Shown: positions 23,451-33,638 of the stretch, piece by piece | How positions within the stretch are numbered: the stretch's first letter is position 1 | Layout: each line of letters begins with the position of its first letter | Assembly (NCBI GenBank): GCA_037957365.1 | Contig: JARHVA010000157.1 | Span: 6,322,501-6,386,500, forward strand | DNA length: 64,000 bases | DNA from: Torreya grandis | Taxonomy: Eukaryota > Streptophyta > Pinopsida > Cupressales > Taxaceae | Direction: 5' to 3' | Notes under the pieces: model-generated | What the model was told of the DNA's origin: nothing | Seen by the model: only the letters and a program-made list of their open reading frames with translations | The model's database searches: none | Translations under genes and position numbers: made by a program

Positions 23451-23859
23451 TATATATGTCTACCAAACCCAATAAGAACACCTCATTCCTTATAAAAATA
23501 TGGTTCAATGTCTACAAGCTCAATTTGAAAACTACTCTATTGAAAACATTCCATGTAAAGACAATCATCATGCCGATGTAATGGCTAGTGTAGCATCATT
23601 GATCCCTATTGACATATATGAATACCAGGCTATCTTAACTATCAAATGGTTATAATCTCCATCAGTGTCCCATGTTGACTTCATACCTCTAATGGTTTTA
23701 GTCACCATGTGAAATACAACAACATCTGAATAGGTTTTAAATATATACATTTTTTTACATAAATCTATTACACTAGACACTTTCACAAGGGATGCTAATC
23801 ATAAACTATAATGAAATTACATATAATATGTCATTATCAGTAGGGACTCATTTAAATGA

Positions 23860-24990
23860 TCTTTTGAGGGACACTTAATCTGATGTCTGATAGCCAAGGA
23901 GGCCAAGTTAGCTATCAACCAAGTGTATGATAGCAAATGTGGTGTCCATTATAGTAGTAAAATAATGTCACACAAATTACTTAGACAATGTTACTATTGG
24001 GCAACCATGGAAAAAGAGTTTCAATAATATGCCAAGTTATGTGTCAAATGTCAATGTCATGGAAAACTACACCATGTCCCTTCATAATAGTTACAAACCA
24101 TAGTATCCCCATGGTCGTTCATGCTATGGGGCTTTAATCTAATTGGTAAGATAAATCTAGAATTTGCAGGAGGTCACAAATTCATTATCATAGTTAAAAA
24201 ATACTTTAAAAAATGGGTGGATACCATTTCATTACAATCCAAAAAGGGAGAAGATATATGTTGTTTTCTCATGACTAACATTATTTCCCATTTTGGTTTC
24301 CTAGCGCCATCATTGGAAACAATGGAACTTATTTTACGAATAAAATAGTGATGAAATTTTGTGCTAAATATAAGCTCTATCACACATTATCTACTCTATA
24401 ATACCCATAAGGTAATGGTCAAGCATAAGATATAAACAATATATTTAACAATATCCTTATAAAAATGGTTACTAGATTTTGTGATGATTGGCACAATCAG
24501 CTCATCTATGCACTATGGACTTGTCACACTAGTATTCACACACTAAAAGAGATACTCCTTATTCACTAGTATATGGCATAGAAGAAGTTATCCCAATGGA
24601 GTTATAAATACTATTCTTATAGGTATCCTTAAAGTTCTTATTACAGATGATCAATATAAATAAAGACATGTCCATGAATTAGAGTAGTTGGATCACACAC
24701 ACATCCAAGCCCTAGAACATCTCAAATCATATTAGAAATAAATCTAGTGGGCCTATAATAGCTATGTTTACCATAGAGAATTTGAAGTCAATGATTTAGT
24801 TTTAAAAGAAAATCTCCAAAAAATCAATGTCAAAGAAGATAAAAAAGGAAAATTTAAACCAAATTGGCTTGGCCCATACTTAGTCACATAAAATCTTAGC
24901 CCCAAAGTATATAATTTAGCTTCACTTGATGACATGATAATCAAAAACCCATTGAACATCATGCATCTAGGGAGAATTTATATATAATTT
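23860..24990 (+). pseudogene. element B integrase relic
   Basis: Integrase inserts the cDNA into the host chromosome. The zinc-binding HHCC module reads near 23920-24060 (GVHYSSKIMSHKLLRQCYYW, then CVKCQCHG). The core begins near 24105 with PWSFMLWGFNLIGKIN, in which the first catalytic Asp (usual WGIDLIG) is now Asn. FIIIVKKYFKKWVDTISLQ follows. The last catalytic positions are eroded. The C-terminal domain near 24770-24980 retains KGKFKPNWLGPYLV and a final NPLNIMHLGRIYI, matching Gypsy integrase ends (GKF-PNWEGPY-V). Stops and shifts make it non-functional. Confidence 0.8.
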
Positions 24991-27535
24991 TTTTCTCATG
25001 TTGCTTATACATATCTTATATCTAGAAAATACAAAAACAATATAATATGTCAAAAACACGAAATCATTCAAATATTTACTTAGAAAATACAAATTATAGA
25101 TTGTATGCATTACCATGTTTACATTTCTTATATTTGACAGGCACTACTTATGGTAGACATCTTAGTATAGTAAATTTTTATCATACATACATGCTTCAAT
25201 TGTTCTTGTTGAGTATTCACAAATACTTATAGGACCTAGGTACACTAAAGAGATCTATATTTACTACTATCTACCTACTAGGGGCATATACATAGATACA
25301 CTGGTTCTTCATTTGATACATTCACCAATTTGGGGGAATCTTATACATAGTTATGATTGATAGGTTACATATTTATAAACTCTACATCACATATTTAACA
25401 TTGTTATAACTTGATATTGATCATCCTATACTACTCAAATTCATTACCTACTACTACTACTCTAAAATCAACTTATGTACATCTTTGATCTTATACAAAT
25501 TTATACCACATGTTCATGCATACTTTCATTTCTATCTTTCTTAGTTTATAATTGATTGTGTTTCTATGCTTTTACATCTATTCAAGGGAATTTGAATATA
25601 CCATTGTTCTATAGATCTACACCACTTCATTTCAATGCATGTATGCTTTGTACATGTGGCCATGTCCTTATGTGTGCCTTCCTGATTGTGTATGTAGAAA
25701 TTTAAACATGTCCTTTCATATGGATCTATGCCAACCTAATTGTTGTTTATGTATATAGGCATTTGAATATGTCCTTTTATGTCTTGCTTTCTTATATTTA
25801 GTGACATGTGCCCATTTTCCTTATATTGTGGCCCCTTAGCCTACTTTGTATGCCTTGTGTGTTTTGTATGTATGATTTCCTGTATGAATAATGGATATGA
25901 CATTTATCTATTACTTGTTGCAAAATCCAGTTTTAGATGCCATGAGGGACCTCATGAATCTCCTCTTCCTCCTTGGGTGCCTTAATGGACATCATTCCCC
26001 ATCCCCCTAAGGAGTTACTTAGTTTATTATTAATTAGATTTGCTCATATACATTATTATATCTATCTCGACAACATTGTGAATGTGATATCTAACATACA
26101 TCATACATTACAAAATTATGCTTAGACTATCTTACATTTTGATGTTTTGTATGCACATTGTATTGTTTTATTACACATATATCATATATACTTTCGATAA
26201 CACACATCTTGCATAGATTTTTATTTTGAGGATAGTTATTGCACAAGTTCAATAACTCCCCTCAAAAGAGGGGGAATTCACAGAGGTTTGTCATAGAGAT
26301 CAAGGTATTCAAATGTACTCAGAGTATAGTTTTTAGCACATAGGCAGAAAATAAAGAAATCAATTTTAGGAAAACATAGTGGGAAATAGTCACATAGAGA
26401 CCAGTTTGAGTTTCACAAAAATTAGTATAGTTGGACATTAACACCCAAAGTGGGACACTAGAAACACTAGTGCTACTATATATATATGGTGCTATTGTAT
26501 AGTAGCCTCAATTTTAAGAAATTCCAGATTGGATAGAAAAGTATAACATGTATAGTCTATGTTTACATAGGTTTAGTTATATATTACTAGTTTTTGTTTA
26601 TTTTAGCACATATTCATACCAGTTTGATCATATTGGGGGAATTATGCATAGAATGATCAGTCCCATTTTAGTTTTAGATACTTAGATATAGATTATTACA
26701 ATTCAATCCATAATCCATACACTTATATGTTAGATTTTGGGGCATGTGCATGGCACATTGTTTTTGTATGCTCACTTATGCACCAATTGACTAAATGAAA
26801 TGAAAAACTCCATGTCATTATATACATTATACATACTACACACCAAGTTACAAGTTATATACCATATTTATTCATTACTCTATCTATAATGGTTAGAATT
26901 CTTAAGTGGACTAAAGTCATATTACATTCTTGAGAGGCCCAAAGCTATTTTACATTTTAGAGTTTCTTAGTGGATCAAATAGATCTTGTATAGTTTCAAT
27001 TTTAGATGCATCTACTACACATGGGTAGGCAATGATGGATTCATAGTCTATTTGAGTTAATGATCCACCTACATGAGAGATTTGGACTCATCATCAATCC
27101 AATCCAAGCTACTCATAAGTCATGATCCACCAAATAGAGGTGGGCAATTATGGAGTCAAAACTAGATTAAGTTATTGAGCCACACATACATGGGGATTGA
27201 GAAAGCCATTAACTCAATCAAAGATATTCAATGATTTGATCACTATTTATATGTACACACACAAGATGCCACCAGGTTTTTACATTAGTTTGCATACCCA
27301 GTGAGGTGTACTCATTCATTTTCTCTCTCTTATCTATTTAATCAATTTTATCTTTTGATTTTGACATCTATTAAGTAAGGACTGATTTATGTATGTTTCA
27401 TTTTTAAGACATGTAATGGATCACACTTTACACATTCAGACCCATATTTATAGGCTTCACCTCTTAGGAAAGTCTAGGTACGCTTATTTTTCCTTTATCC
27501 TAGTCATTTCACTTTTTTGAATTTTTAGAATAATT
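24991..27535 (+). other. element B 3' spacer, non-coding
   Basis: About 2.5 kb between the integrase end and the polypurine tract has no supported gene. The short frames at 25047-25232 and 25779-25985 are T-rich chance openings. GGGGGAATT-type motifs recur (near 25332, 26271 and 26635), and similar motifs appear in the 3' spacer of element A. Confidence 0.55.
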
Positions 27536-27543
27536 GGGGAAAA
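27536..27543 (+). other. element B polypurine tract
   Basis: GGGGAAAA directly precedes the TG of the 3' LTR. Confidence 0.8.
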
Positions 27544-28627
27544 TGTAATCATCTAAAAATGACACTTGAGTAATAAGGGTGTTATTTGAGACCAACCATC
27601 TTTAGACTATCCCTCAACCTATCTTAGGTCCTATTTATACACTTATCCAACCTTTGTGTGGGACATACATGTCCCTAAACATCCCTAAAGTAGTCCCAAA
27701 CCCTCATTTTAGCATCCTAAAACTAAGTACCTTAGGTTCTACCACATAAACACTAGCGCCATAATTCTGATAGTAGTGCTAATGGCACTAGTATCCCAGT
27801 TTGGGTGCTATTGTCATTTTCCCACATTTTATCACCAAAAAATAACTTTTCAAATAAAAAACCACCTATTCTAATCCCTATTCTACCTTACTTATGCATA
27901 TAACCATCTACAACATTCCTAATCTTAGATTACTCAGATTTCTATTCTCAAGCCTCACTTAAGGCACTCAAACTAACATTCATACTAACTTCACTTGCAC
28001 TTGCACCATCACTTAGGTGGGGAGAACTACATCAGGCTTGATCCCTACTTAGAGTATTAGTTTATAGGCAATTCTCATCATATGGGGGTGTTGAAGATGT
28101 CCATCCTACCCTAATAACATCACACTTTTCTACTTGTGTTAATTGGATGCCCTAGACATATGGAGGTCTAGGGTTTACATACAAAATCAATCAAAATAAA
28201 TCACCAATAAGAAGCCAAAACTCATGTACATGGGAACATGCTTGGTAGACTCAGACATAAGTGCACCTAAAAACTTAAAATAATTTTGCATAGAAGACAC
28301 TAACACCAAACGGAGGACACTAGCACTATTAAAACTATTGTCTAGTTAGGCTGCTACTATCCATGAAGAGTTTGACACCTAGATCCTATTTTTGACACTC
28401 AAATCATCTCATATCCTAGTTTACAGCCTCCATATCTTCCATCTTAGTTATTTTCTAGCTAAGTAATTTTTTACATAATTTATTTCTATTTTTATAAAGG
28501 TTAAATTAGGTTAATTCTATTACAAATCAATGTTTGTATTTATTACATATATTATACCCTGGTTTACTGTACTTATCCTATTTAACAACTTAGGGCTTAA
28601 AATCCATAACCCTAACAAGTTAAATCA
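27544..28627 (+). repeat. element B 3' LTR
   Basis: This 1084-bp partner of 18102-19319 is followed by the TAATG duplication and by resumed Copia coding sequence. Confidence 0.88.
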
Positions 28628-28632
28628 TAATG
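28628..28632. repeat. target-site duplication of B, right (TAATG)
   Basis: This is the exact copy of 18097-18101. The coding sequence of element C resumes here. Confidence 0.85.
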
Positions 28633-30857
28633 GAACCATTTCCTTAGGTGATGGATGAATATTTGATATTAAGGGTTATGGGGATGTACAAATAATTTTA
28701 AATAATGAGTACAAGTATACATATACTAATGTTAGATATGTACCATATATGAATACAAACTTTTTGTCCATTAGTGAAATTACCAAAAATAAATAATTGG
28801 TGGTTAAGGTTTAAAGAAACAAATGTAATGTCATTACACTCAATGATAAGCCTGTTGATGTGGGTATAATGGAAATGGGTCTGTATAAGCTTATAGATTT
28901 TAAATCAATTGAGAAATTTTCTTTATCAACAATTGAGAAGTTTAATACTCTATGGCATGAGAGATATGGTCATTTGAGTTATCAATATTTAAACATCTTG
29001 AGTAAAAATAAAATGATGCATGGATTCCCATATATTCAAGAAAATAAAAAATGTTTGTGTAGGGTATTAGTTGGGTAAACCCTTTCCTACTAGTAAATCA
29101 TGGATGGTAAAATATGTGTTAGATTTGGTACATGAAAATCTTCATGCTCTTATGAAAGTAACACTGTATATGGTGCCCTTTATTTATTGTTGATAGTTGA
29201 TGATTTATCTCAAAAAATGTGGGTGTACTTTCATAAGAAGAAATCTAAGTGTTTTTATAATTTTTTTGCATGGAAAGCATCGGTTGAGAATCTTATAGGT
29301 AAAAAAATCAAGACATTTAGGTCAGATAATGTGGAGAGTTTGTATCAAAAAAGTTAATGCATATTACACAAAAGAAGCCATATATAGGCAATATAACACT
29401 CCTTACAATCCACAATATAATGAAGTGTTGGAAAGGAAGAATAGGACAAACATGGATATCTCACAGTGTATGGTGCAAAGCATGAATGTACCTTTTTTAG
29501 TTACGGGCAAAAGTTATCAACACTAAAGTGTTCATCTTGAACAAGAGTCTCTGTAAAGTTGTGTAGGATATTAATCTATAAGAAAAATGGTCAGATAGAA
29601 AATTTGATGTAAGTAATTTATAAATTTTTGGTTGTACTGATTTTGAATTAATACCTAAAGTGAAAATAAGTGGTTTAGATGTAAAAATTACATATTTATT
29701 GCCTACAATGAAAATTCTAAAGCATATAGGTTACTAGATATCTCTTAAAATCAAGTAATTGTGCATAAACATGTCAAAATAGATGAGAAAATTCCCTATT
29801 TCTAAAAATATGGTAAACCTACAAATATTAATAATATTTGGATACTTACTAATTAATGTGAATCAAGTTCTAGTACTAAAATGGAACATGAATTAAAAAG
29901 GCAAACACTAGAACAATCTAGCTCCATAGTAGGTCCTAGTGGCACAACAGGTGGTTCCACAAGTCAACACAAATGACCAAAATGGTACTTTAGCACAATG
30001 TAGGATATTTAGAAATATTATCTTCTATTTTATTTGGAAGGTATATCCAATAGATCAAGGGAAAAAGTGGTACAAAATCTTGAATAGGTATTTTTTTCTC
30101 TCAATACCAATATTTCACAAATTTTTGAGCCCAATACTTATATAGCTACTAAAGGGAAGTTATAAGGGGAATATTCCATGAAAGTAGAGTATGATGCATG
30201 CATAAATAATGGTGCTTGGGGTTTTTTTGAGTTACCCCAAGGTAAATAATCCCATGGTTGCAAATGAATTTATAAGGTAAAATGTAAATCAGATGGTTCT
30301 TTAAACAAATCTAAAGCTTGTATCGTTGTAAAAGGGTATACAAAAGAAAAGGGAGTATATTATTAAGAAATTTTTTCTCCTACAACTAAAATGGAAACAT
30401 TTAAAATGGTTATATCTATTACTACTTAATATGGTTGGCATGTATTCCAGATGGATGTGAAAAGTGCTTTTCTAAATGGAGACTTAGAGGAGGAAGTGTA
30501 TATGGTACAGCCATAGGGTATTCAAATTCTTGGTAAATACCATATATTTTGTATTATAGTGAAGTCCTTGTATGGAATTAATTAGGCTCCTCAATCCTAA
30601 TACTTCAAAATAGACAAATAACTTAGAGACTCTAGTTTTTAAAAATGTGATGCATAATATACTCTCTATGTTAAAACAATTGGTGATGATATACTAATTA
30701 TAGTTTTATATGTTGATGATCTTTCCATCACTAGAAGCAATAATGATTTGATTAAATAGGTGAACACTAACATTTATTCTGTGTTTGAAATGACTAAACT
30801 AGGCATGCTTCAATATTATCTAGGTGTGGATTTTTTGTAATATTACAATTATTGGCA

Positions 30858-30899
<42 letters not shown>

Positions 30900-31660
30900 C
30901 AAACAAAATATGCCAAATTTTTGTTAGATAAATTCAGAATGAATGATTTTAATCTAGTAGCTACACCTATGAAAGTTGGGACAAAACTCTCAAATAACAC
31001 TTATTCACCATTGGTCAATGAAATAATGTATGGACAATTAGTAAGAAGTTTGATTTACCTTACTACTACCAGACCAGATTTATGTTTTATAGTAAGTTAT
31101 CTTTCTCACTTCATGGATAAACCACATGAAGAAAATTTATGCTACAAATCATGTTCTTAGATATGTCAAAGGTAGTCTTAAATTTGGTGTTATGTATAAG
31201 TAATCTATTGAGTTTATGATAACAATATGTACTAATTTATATTGGGTAGGATCAATTGATTCTAGAAAGTCTATAATAGGTTATGTATTCACTCTTTGTT
31301 GAGGAGCCTTTTCATGGTAAAGTAAGTTTTAGAATATAATAGCATTATCTTTTACTAAGTCAAAATACAAATCAATTGTTAGTGGAAGTAGAGAGTTGAT
31401 GTGGATTTAGGCAATATTGGATGATCTTCAAATTGATAGATCAACATCTACACCTATCTATTGTGACAATCAAAGTGTGCTAAAGATGGTGAAGAACCTA
31501 GTATTTCATGATAGGACAAAGCACATTGAAGTTCATCATCACTAAATCTAACAATTGGTTTCTAATCAAGATATATGTCTTCATTATTGTCTTACCTATG
31601 AACAATCAAAAGATATAATGACTAAACCTTTGTGTAAATAAAAATTTGTAAAAATCTAAG
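28633..31660 (+). pseudogene. element C pol relic (Copia integrase, RT, RNase H)
   Basis: After the B insertion, coding resumes with a protease/gag-pre-integrase approach (GDGRIFDIKGYGDVQ in one frame). The GAG-pre-integrase pattern LWHERYGHLSYQYLNIL follows near 28950. The integrase core includes VDDLSQKMWVYFHKKKS near 29190 and TFRSDNV near 29320. Copia RT appears with MDVKSAFLNGDLEEEVYM near 30450, SLYGIN, and the intact catalytic box YVDD at 30709-30720. The segment at 30900-31160 (KYAKFLLDKFRM, ATPMKVGTKLS, SLIYLTTTRPDLCF) is the RT-RNase H connection. RNase H ends with VKNLVFHDRTKHIEVHHH-like residues near 31490-31545. More than thirty stops are present. A (CT)n(TA)n microsatellite lies inside. 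Confidence 0.88.
30859..30899. repeat. (CT)n(TA)n compound microsatellite inside Copia pol
   Basis: About 15 bases of CT repeats are followed by about 26 bases of TA repeats within the RT-RNase H connection of element C. It disrupts the frame, so it expanded after the element died. Confidence 0.95.
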
Positions 31661-31719
31661 ATAAGATTCGAGTTATTTTTGGTTCAGTCATTTATGGAAG
31701 GTATTAAAATAATTATTAT

Positions 31720-31939
31720 TGATATAAGTTTAATTAGATTATTTTTATATGTGGTTATATTGTTGTAACCCTATTAGTCTATTTATTTCATGGGTAAGTC
31801 GATTCTTATTTCCCATTGTGTGATTGTTTCAACTGCCTCCTTTGTTATAAGATTTTGTTGATTGCCTATATATTGGGATATTATTTTGGCTAATAACATC
31901 ACAAATTCTCACTTCATTCATTTTTATTATAATTCTACA
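31720..31939 (+). repeat. element C 3' LTR
   Basis: This 220-bp partner of 15713-15932 is followed by the resumed 3' spacer and polypurine tract of element A. Confidence 0.88.
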
Positions 31940-32000
31940 TTATACACACTCAGGTACATATTTATTTCCTTTTAAACTAGTAATTTCATTACTAGATTTA

Positions 32001-32010
32001 AGGGGGGAAA
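32001..32010 (+). other. element A polypurine tract
   Basis: AGGGGGGAAA lies immediately before the 3' LTR, the standard position for plus-strand priming. Confidence 0.85.
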
Positions 32011-33339
32011 TATAGACACTATTTCTAAATTATACGACACCTTAGTCTTGTACACTTGGAAAATATATATCATGGATGTACCTTTAGCTTCCAACCTTCC
32101 TACTACTGATAGGATCACATACACTATCTCTTTATGCCTATTACTTATCTCTTAGTTTAACCAATGCTATTCTAATGATTCAAACCTTTTATCAAGATCA
32201 TAATGTTATAAACCTATTTATATTCTATCTCTACGAGTTCTGGACCTTTATCTATTTTATAGCTACATAGACACTTACATCCTGGTTAGATACCTACATT
32301 GACATAAGTTTCCTACCACAATGCAAGTGTTTGGTGCCCTAAAGTCATCTAATTTAAAAATGAAACATATTTTTATGGTCGACTTAAGTGTTTTAATAGA
32401 AGATATTATCCAAAGGGATTGGTAGATATACAAGATCAACCCTCATTTATTCCTAACCTAACACAAACAAAAAAAATCGCAAGGAAACTTACAAAAGACA
32501 TTCAATCAAGTTATTAAGTGAGTAAACATTCCCCCCTTTCCCCTATTTCCATATCAATCATAAGAAAACAAATCTATAGGTATGAAGTATTGAAGGAGCA
32601 TCCCATGAGACATATTTGTTAAGTTATAAACTAGGTCACTCTATGTACTTGCTTTACACACATTATATCCTTAGACACACATAAACCAACATGTAGGGGA
32701 TAACTAAATAAATTTGAGGCCCTATTCAAAGTATTGGCTATGTGGGTAACGCTCATTGATAGAGGGGTCTTTGGAGAAGCTTGAAACTATGTGACCACTA
32801 ACCCATTTTTCCCATAGCCACTATGAAGATGAAGAACTAGGGTTTTTATATTTGATAAAGAGTGACAAACCATGATCTAAATTTGAGCACACTAGAGCAA
32901 AGGTGACACAGAACTGAAAATATTCTAGGTGGTTGCATCCAAATCTGGTAGGTATTCCATAAAAGACACCTACATTTAAGTTAGATATAAACATCTATGT
33001 AACCATCTAAATCTGATGCAAGGGTCCTAGGCTATATAAGTGCTTAACCTAGAATCTAATGATTGATCCAAAATCCACTTCTAGTCTTATTCCTTCTTTT
33101 TGTCCATATCTATATTAACATCAAAACTAGTTAAGTATATTGTTTTCATTATCATTTCAATATCTAACATATATGTACTTTCTATTTTTAGCATATCTCA
33201 ACATAATAAATTTAGTATATGCTTATCTAAGTTTTTAAATTAATTGACTTATTGTAGAGATAGTCTACCATCCTTGTGCCCTAGGTCATCTTTTCCCCTT
33301 AAACCCTAAATTCACCAATCTAGATTATAGGCTTAAACA
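32011..33339 (+). repeat. element A 3' LTR
   Basis: This 1329-bp partner of 11347-12653 starts TATAGACACT (first dinucleotide decayed from TG) and ends CTTAAACA. It is followed by the TAAGG duplication. Confidence 0.88.
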
Positions 33340-33344
33340 TAAGG
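33340..33344. repeat. target-site duplication of A, right (TAAGG)
   Basis: This is the exact copy of 11342-11346, directly after the 3' LTR of A. Confidence 0.85.
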
Positions 33345-33544
33345 GAAGACCAATTATTTTCACATTTGGAGTGTCTTAAAAAAATCCTTATTACATATAT
33401 AAATGGAGATTTATTATATTTCTATAACAATAGATAATTTATAATTTGTTCCTCAAATACACCCCTAAAGGATTGCTATGGAAGTAGTCCAAATAAATAT
33501 TATGGACCAAATTAGGGCACAGATCCTCTATAAGTCAATTAAAG
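33345..33544 (+). pseudogene. LINE coding remnant between elements A and E
   Basis: Only 200 bp lie between the TAAGG duplication of A and the first base of E. The plus-strand frame is in phase with the open frame that ends at 11346 once one TAAGG copy is discounted. It remains open for 30 codons after the junction before its first stop. This is interpreted as an internal piece of the interrupted LINE; no domain can be named. Confidence 0.55.
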
Positions 33545-33638
33545 TGTTGGGAATATATAATGTTCACATGAGTGGAGTTATTATGGTAAATCTTGGTTTA
33601 CCTAGGTTATTTTTTTAATACCCATGAATTTATATTGG
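33545..33638 (+). repeat. element E 5' LTR, first part
   Basis: It starts TGTTGGGAATATATAATG and contains TGTTCACATGAGTGG, shared with the 3' LTR start at 46432. It ends with ATTGG, the target duplicated by element D. Confidence 0.8.

Larger units (their letters stand above)
18102..28627 (+). mobile_element. element B: Ty3/Gypsy retrotransposon, pol without recognisable gag
   Basis: The LTRs at 18102-19319 and 27544-28627 both start TGTAA[CT]CATCTAAAAATGACACTTGAG and end AATCA. A perfect TAATG duplication flanks them (18097-18101 and 28628-28632). A polypurine tract abuts the 3' LTR and a TGGTTAAC primer-site candidate follows the 5' LTR. The coding order protease, RT, RNase H, integrase is that of Ty3/Gypsy. 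It sits between the gag and the integrase part of Copia element C and is the innermost member of the first nest. The tract between leader and protease has no gag. A 493-bp tandem duplication covers the LTR end, the primer site and the leader. Confidence 0.92.
15713..31939 (+). mobile_element. element C: Ty1/Copia retrotransposon interrupted by element B
   Basis: Two 220-bp LTRs (15713-15932 and 31720-31939), both starting TGATATAAG and ending TTCTACA, bound the element. Without nested B (18102-28627) it measures about 5.7 kb, normal for Copia. Gene order is gag, then integrase, reverse transcriptase and RNase H. That integrase-before-RT order is diagnostic of Copia. It lies in the 3' spacer of element A. 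Flanks share TTAT (15709-15712 and 31940-31943); the exact duplication is ambiguous by one base in this AT-rich context. About 15% of LTR positions differ by eye. Confidence 0.88.
11347..33339 (+). mobile_element. element A: Ty3/Gypsy-type LTR retrotransposon with nested insertions
   Basis: The LTRs at 11347-12653 and 32011-33339 are flanked by a perfect 5-bp duplication, TAAGG (11342-11346 and 33340-33344). The polypurine run AGGGGGGAAA (32001-32010) abuts the 3' LTR. A primer-binding-site candidate starting TGGTGAAC lies just after the 5' LTR. Removing nested element C (15713-31939) leaves about 5.8 kb with a gag relic but no pol, so A was gag-only or lost its pol. It inserted into LINE ORF1. 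Its 2-kb non-coding 3' spacer (13990-15712) has the same character as the 3' spacer of element B. Confidence 0.9.
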
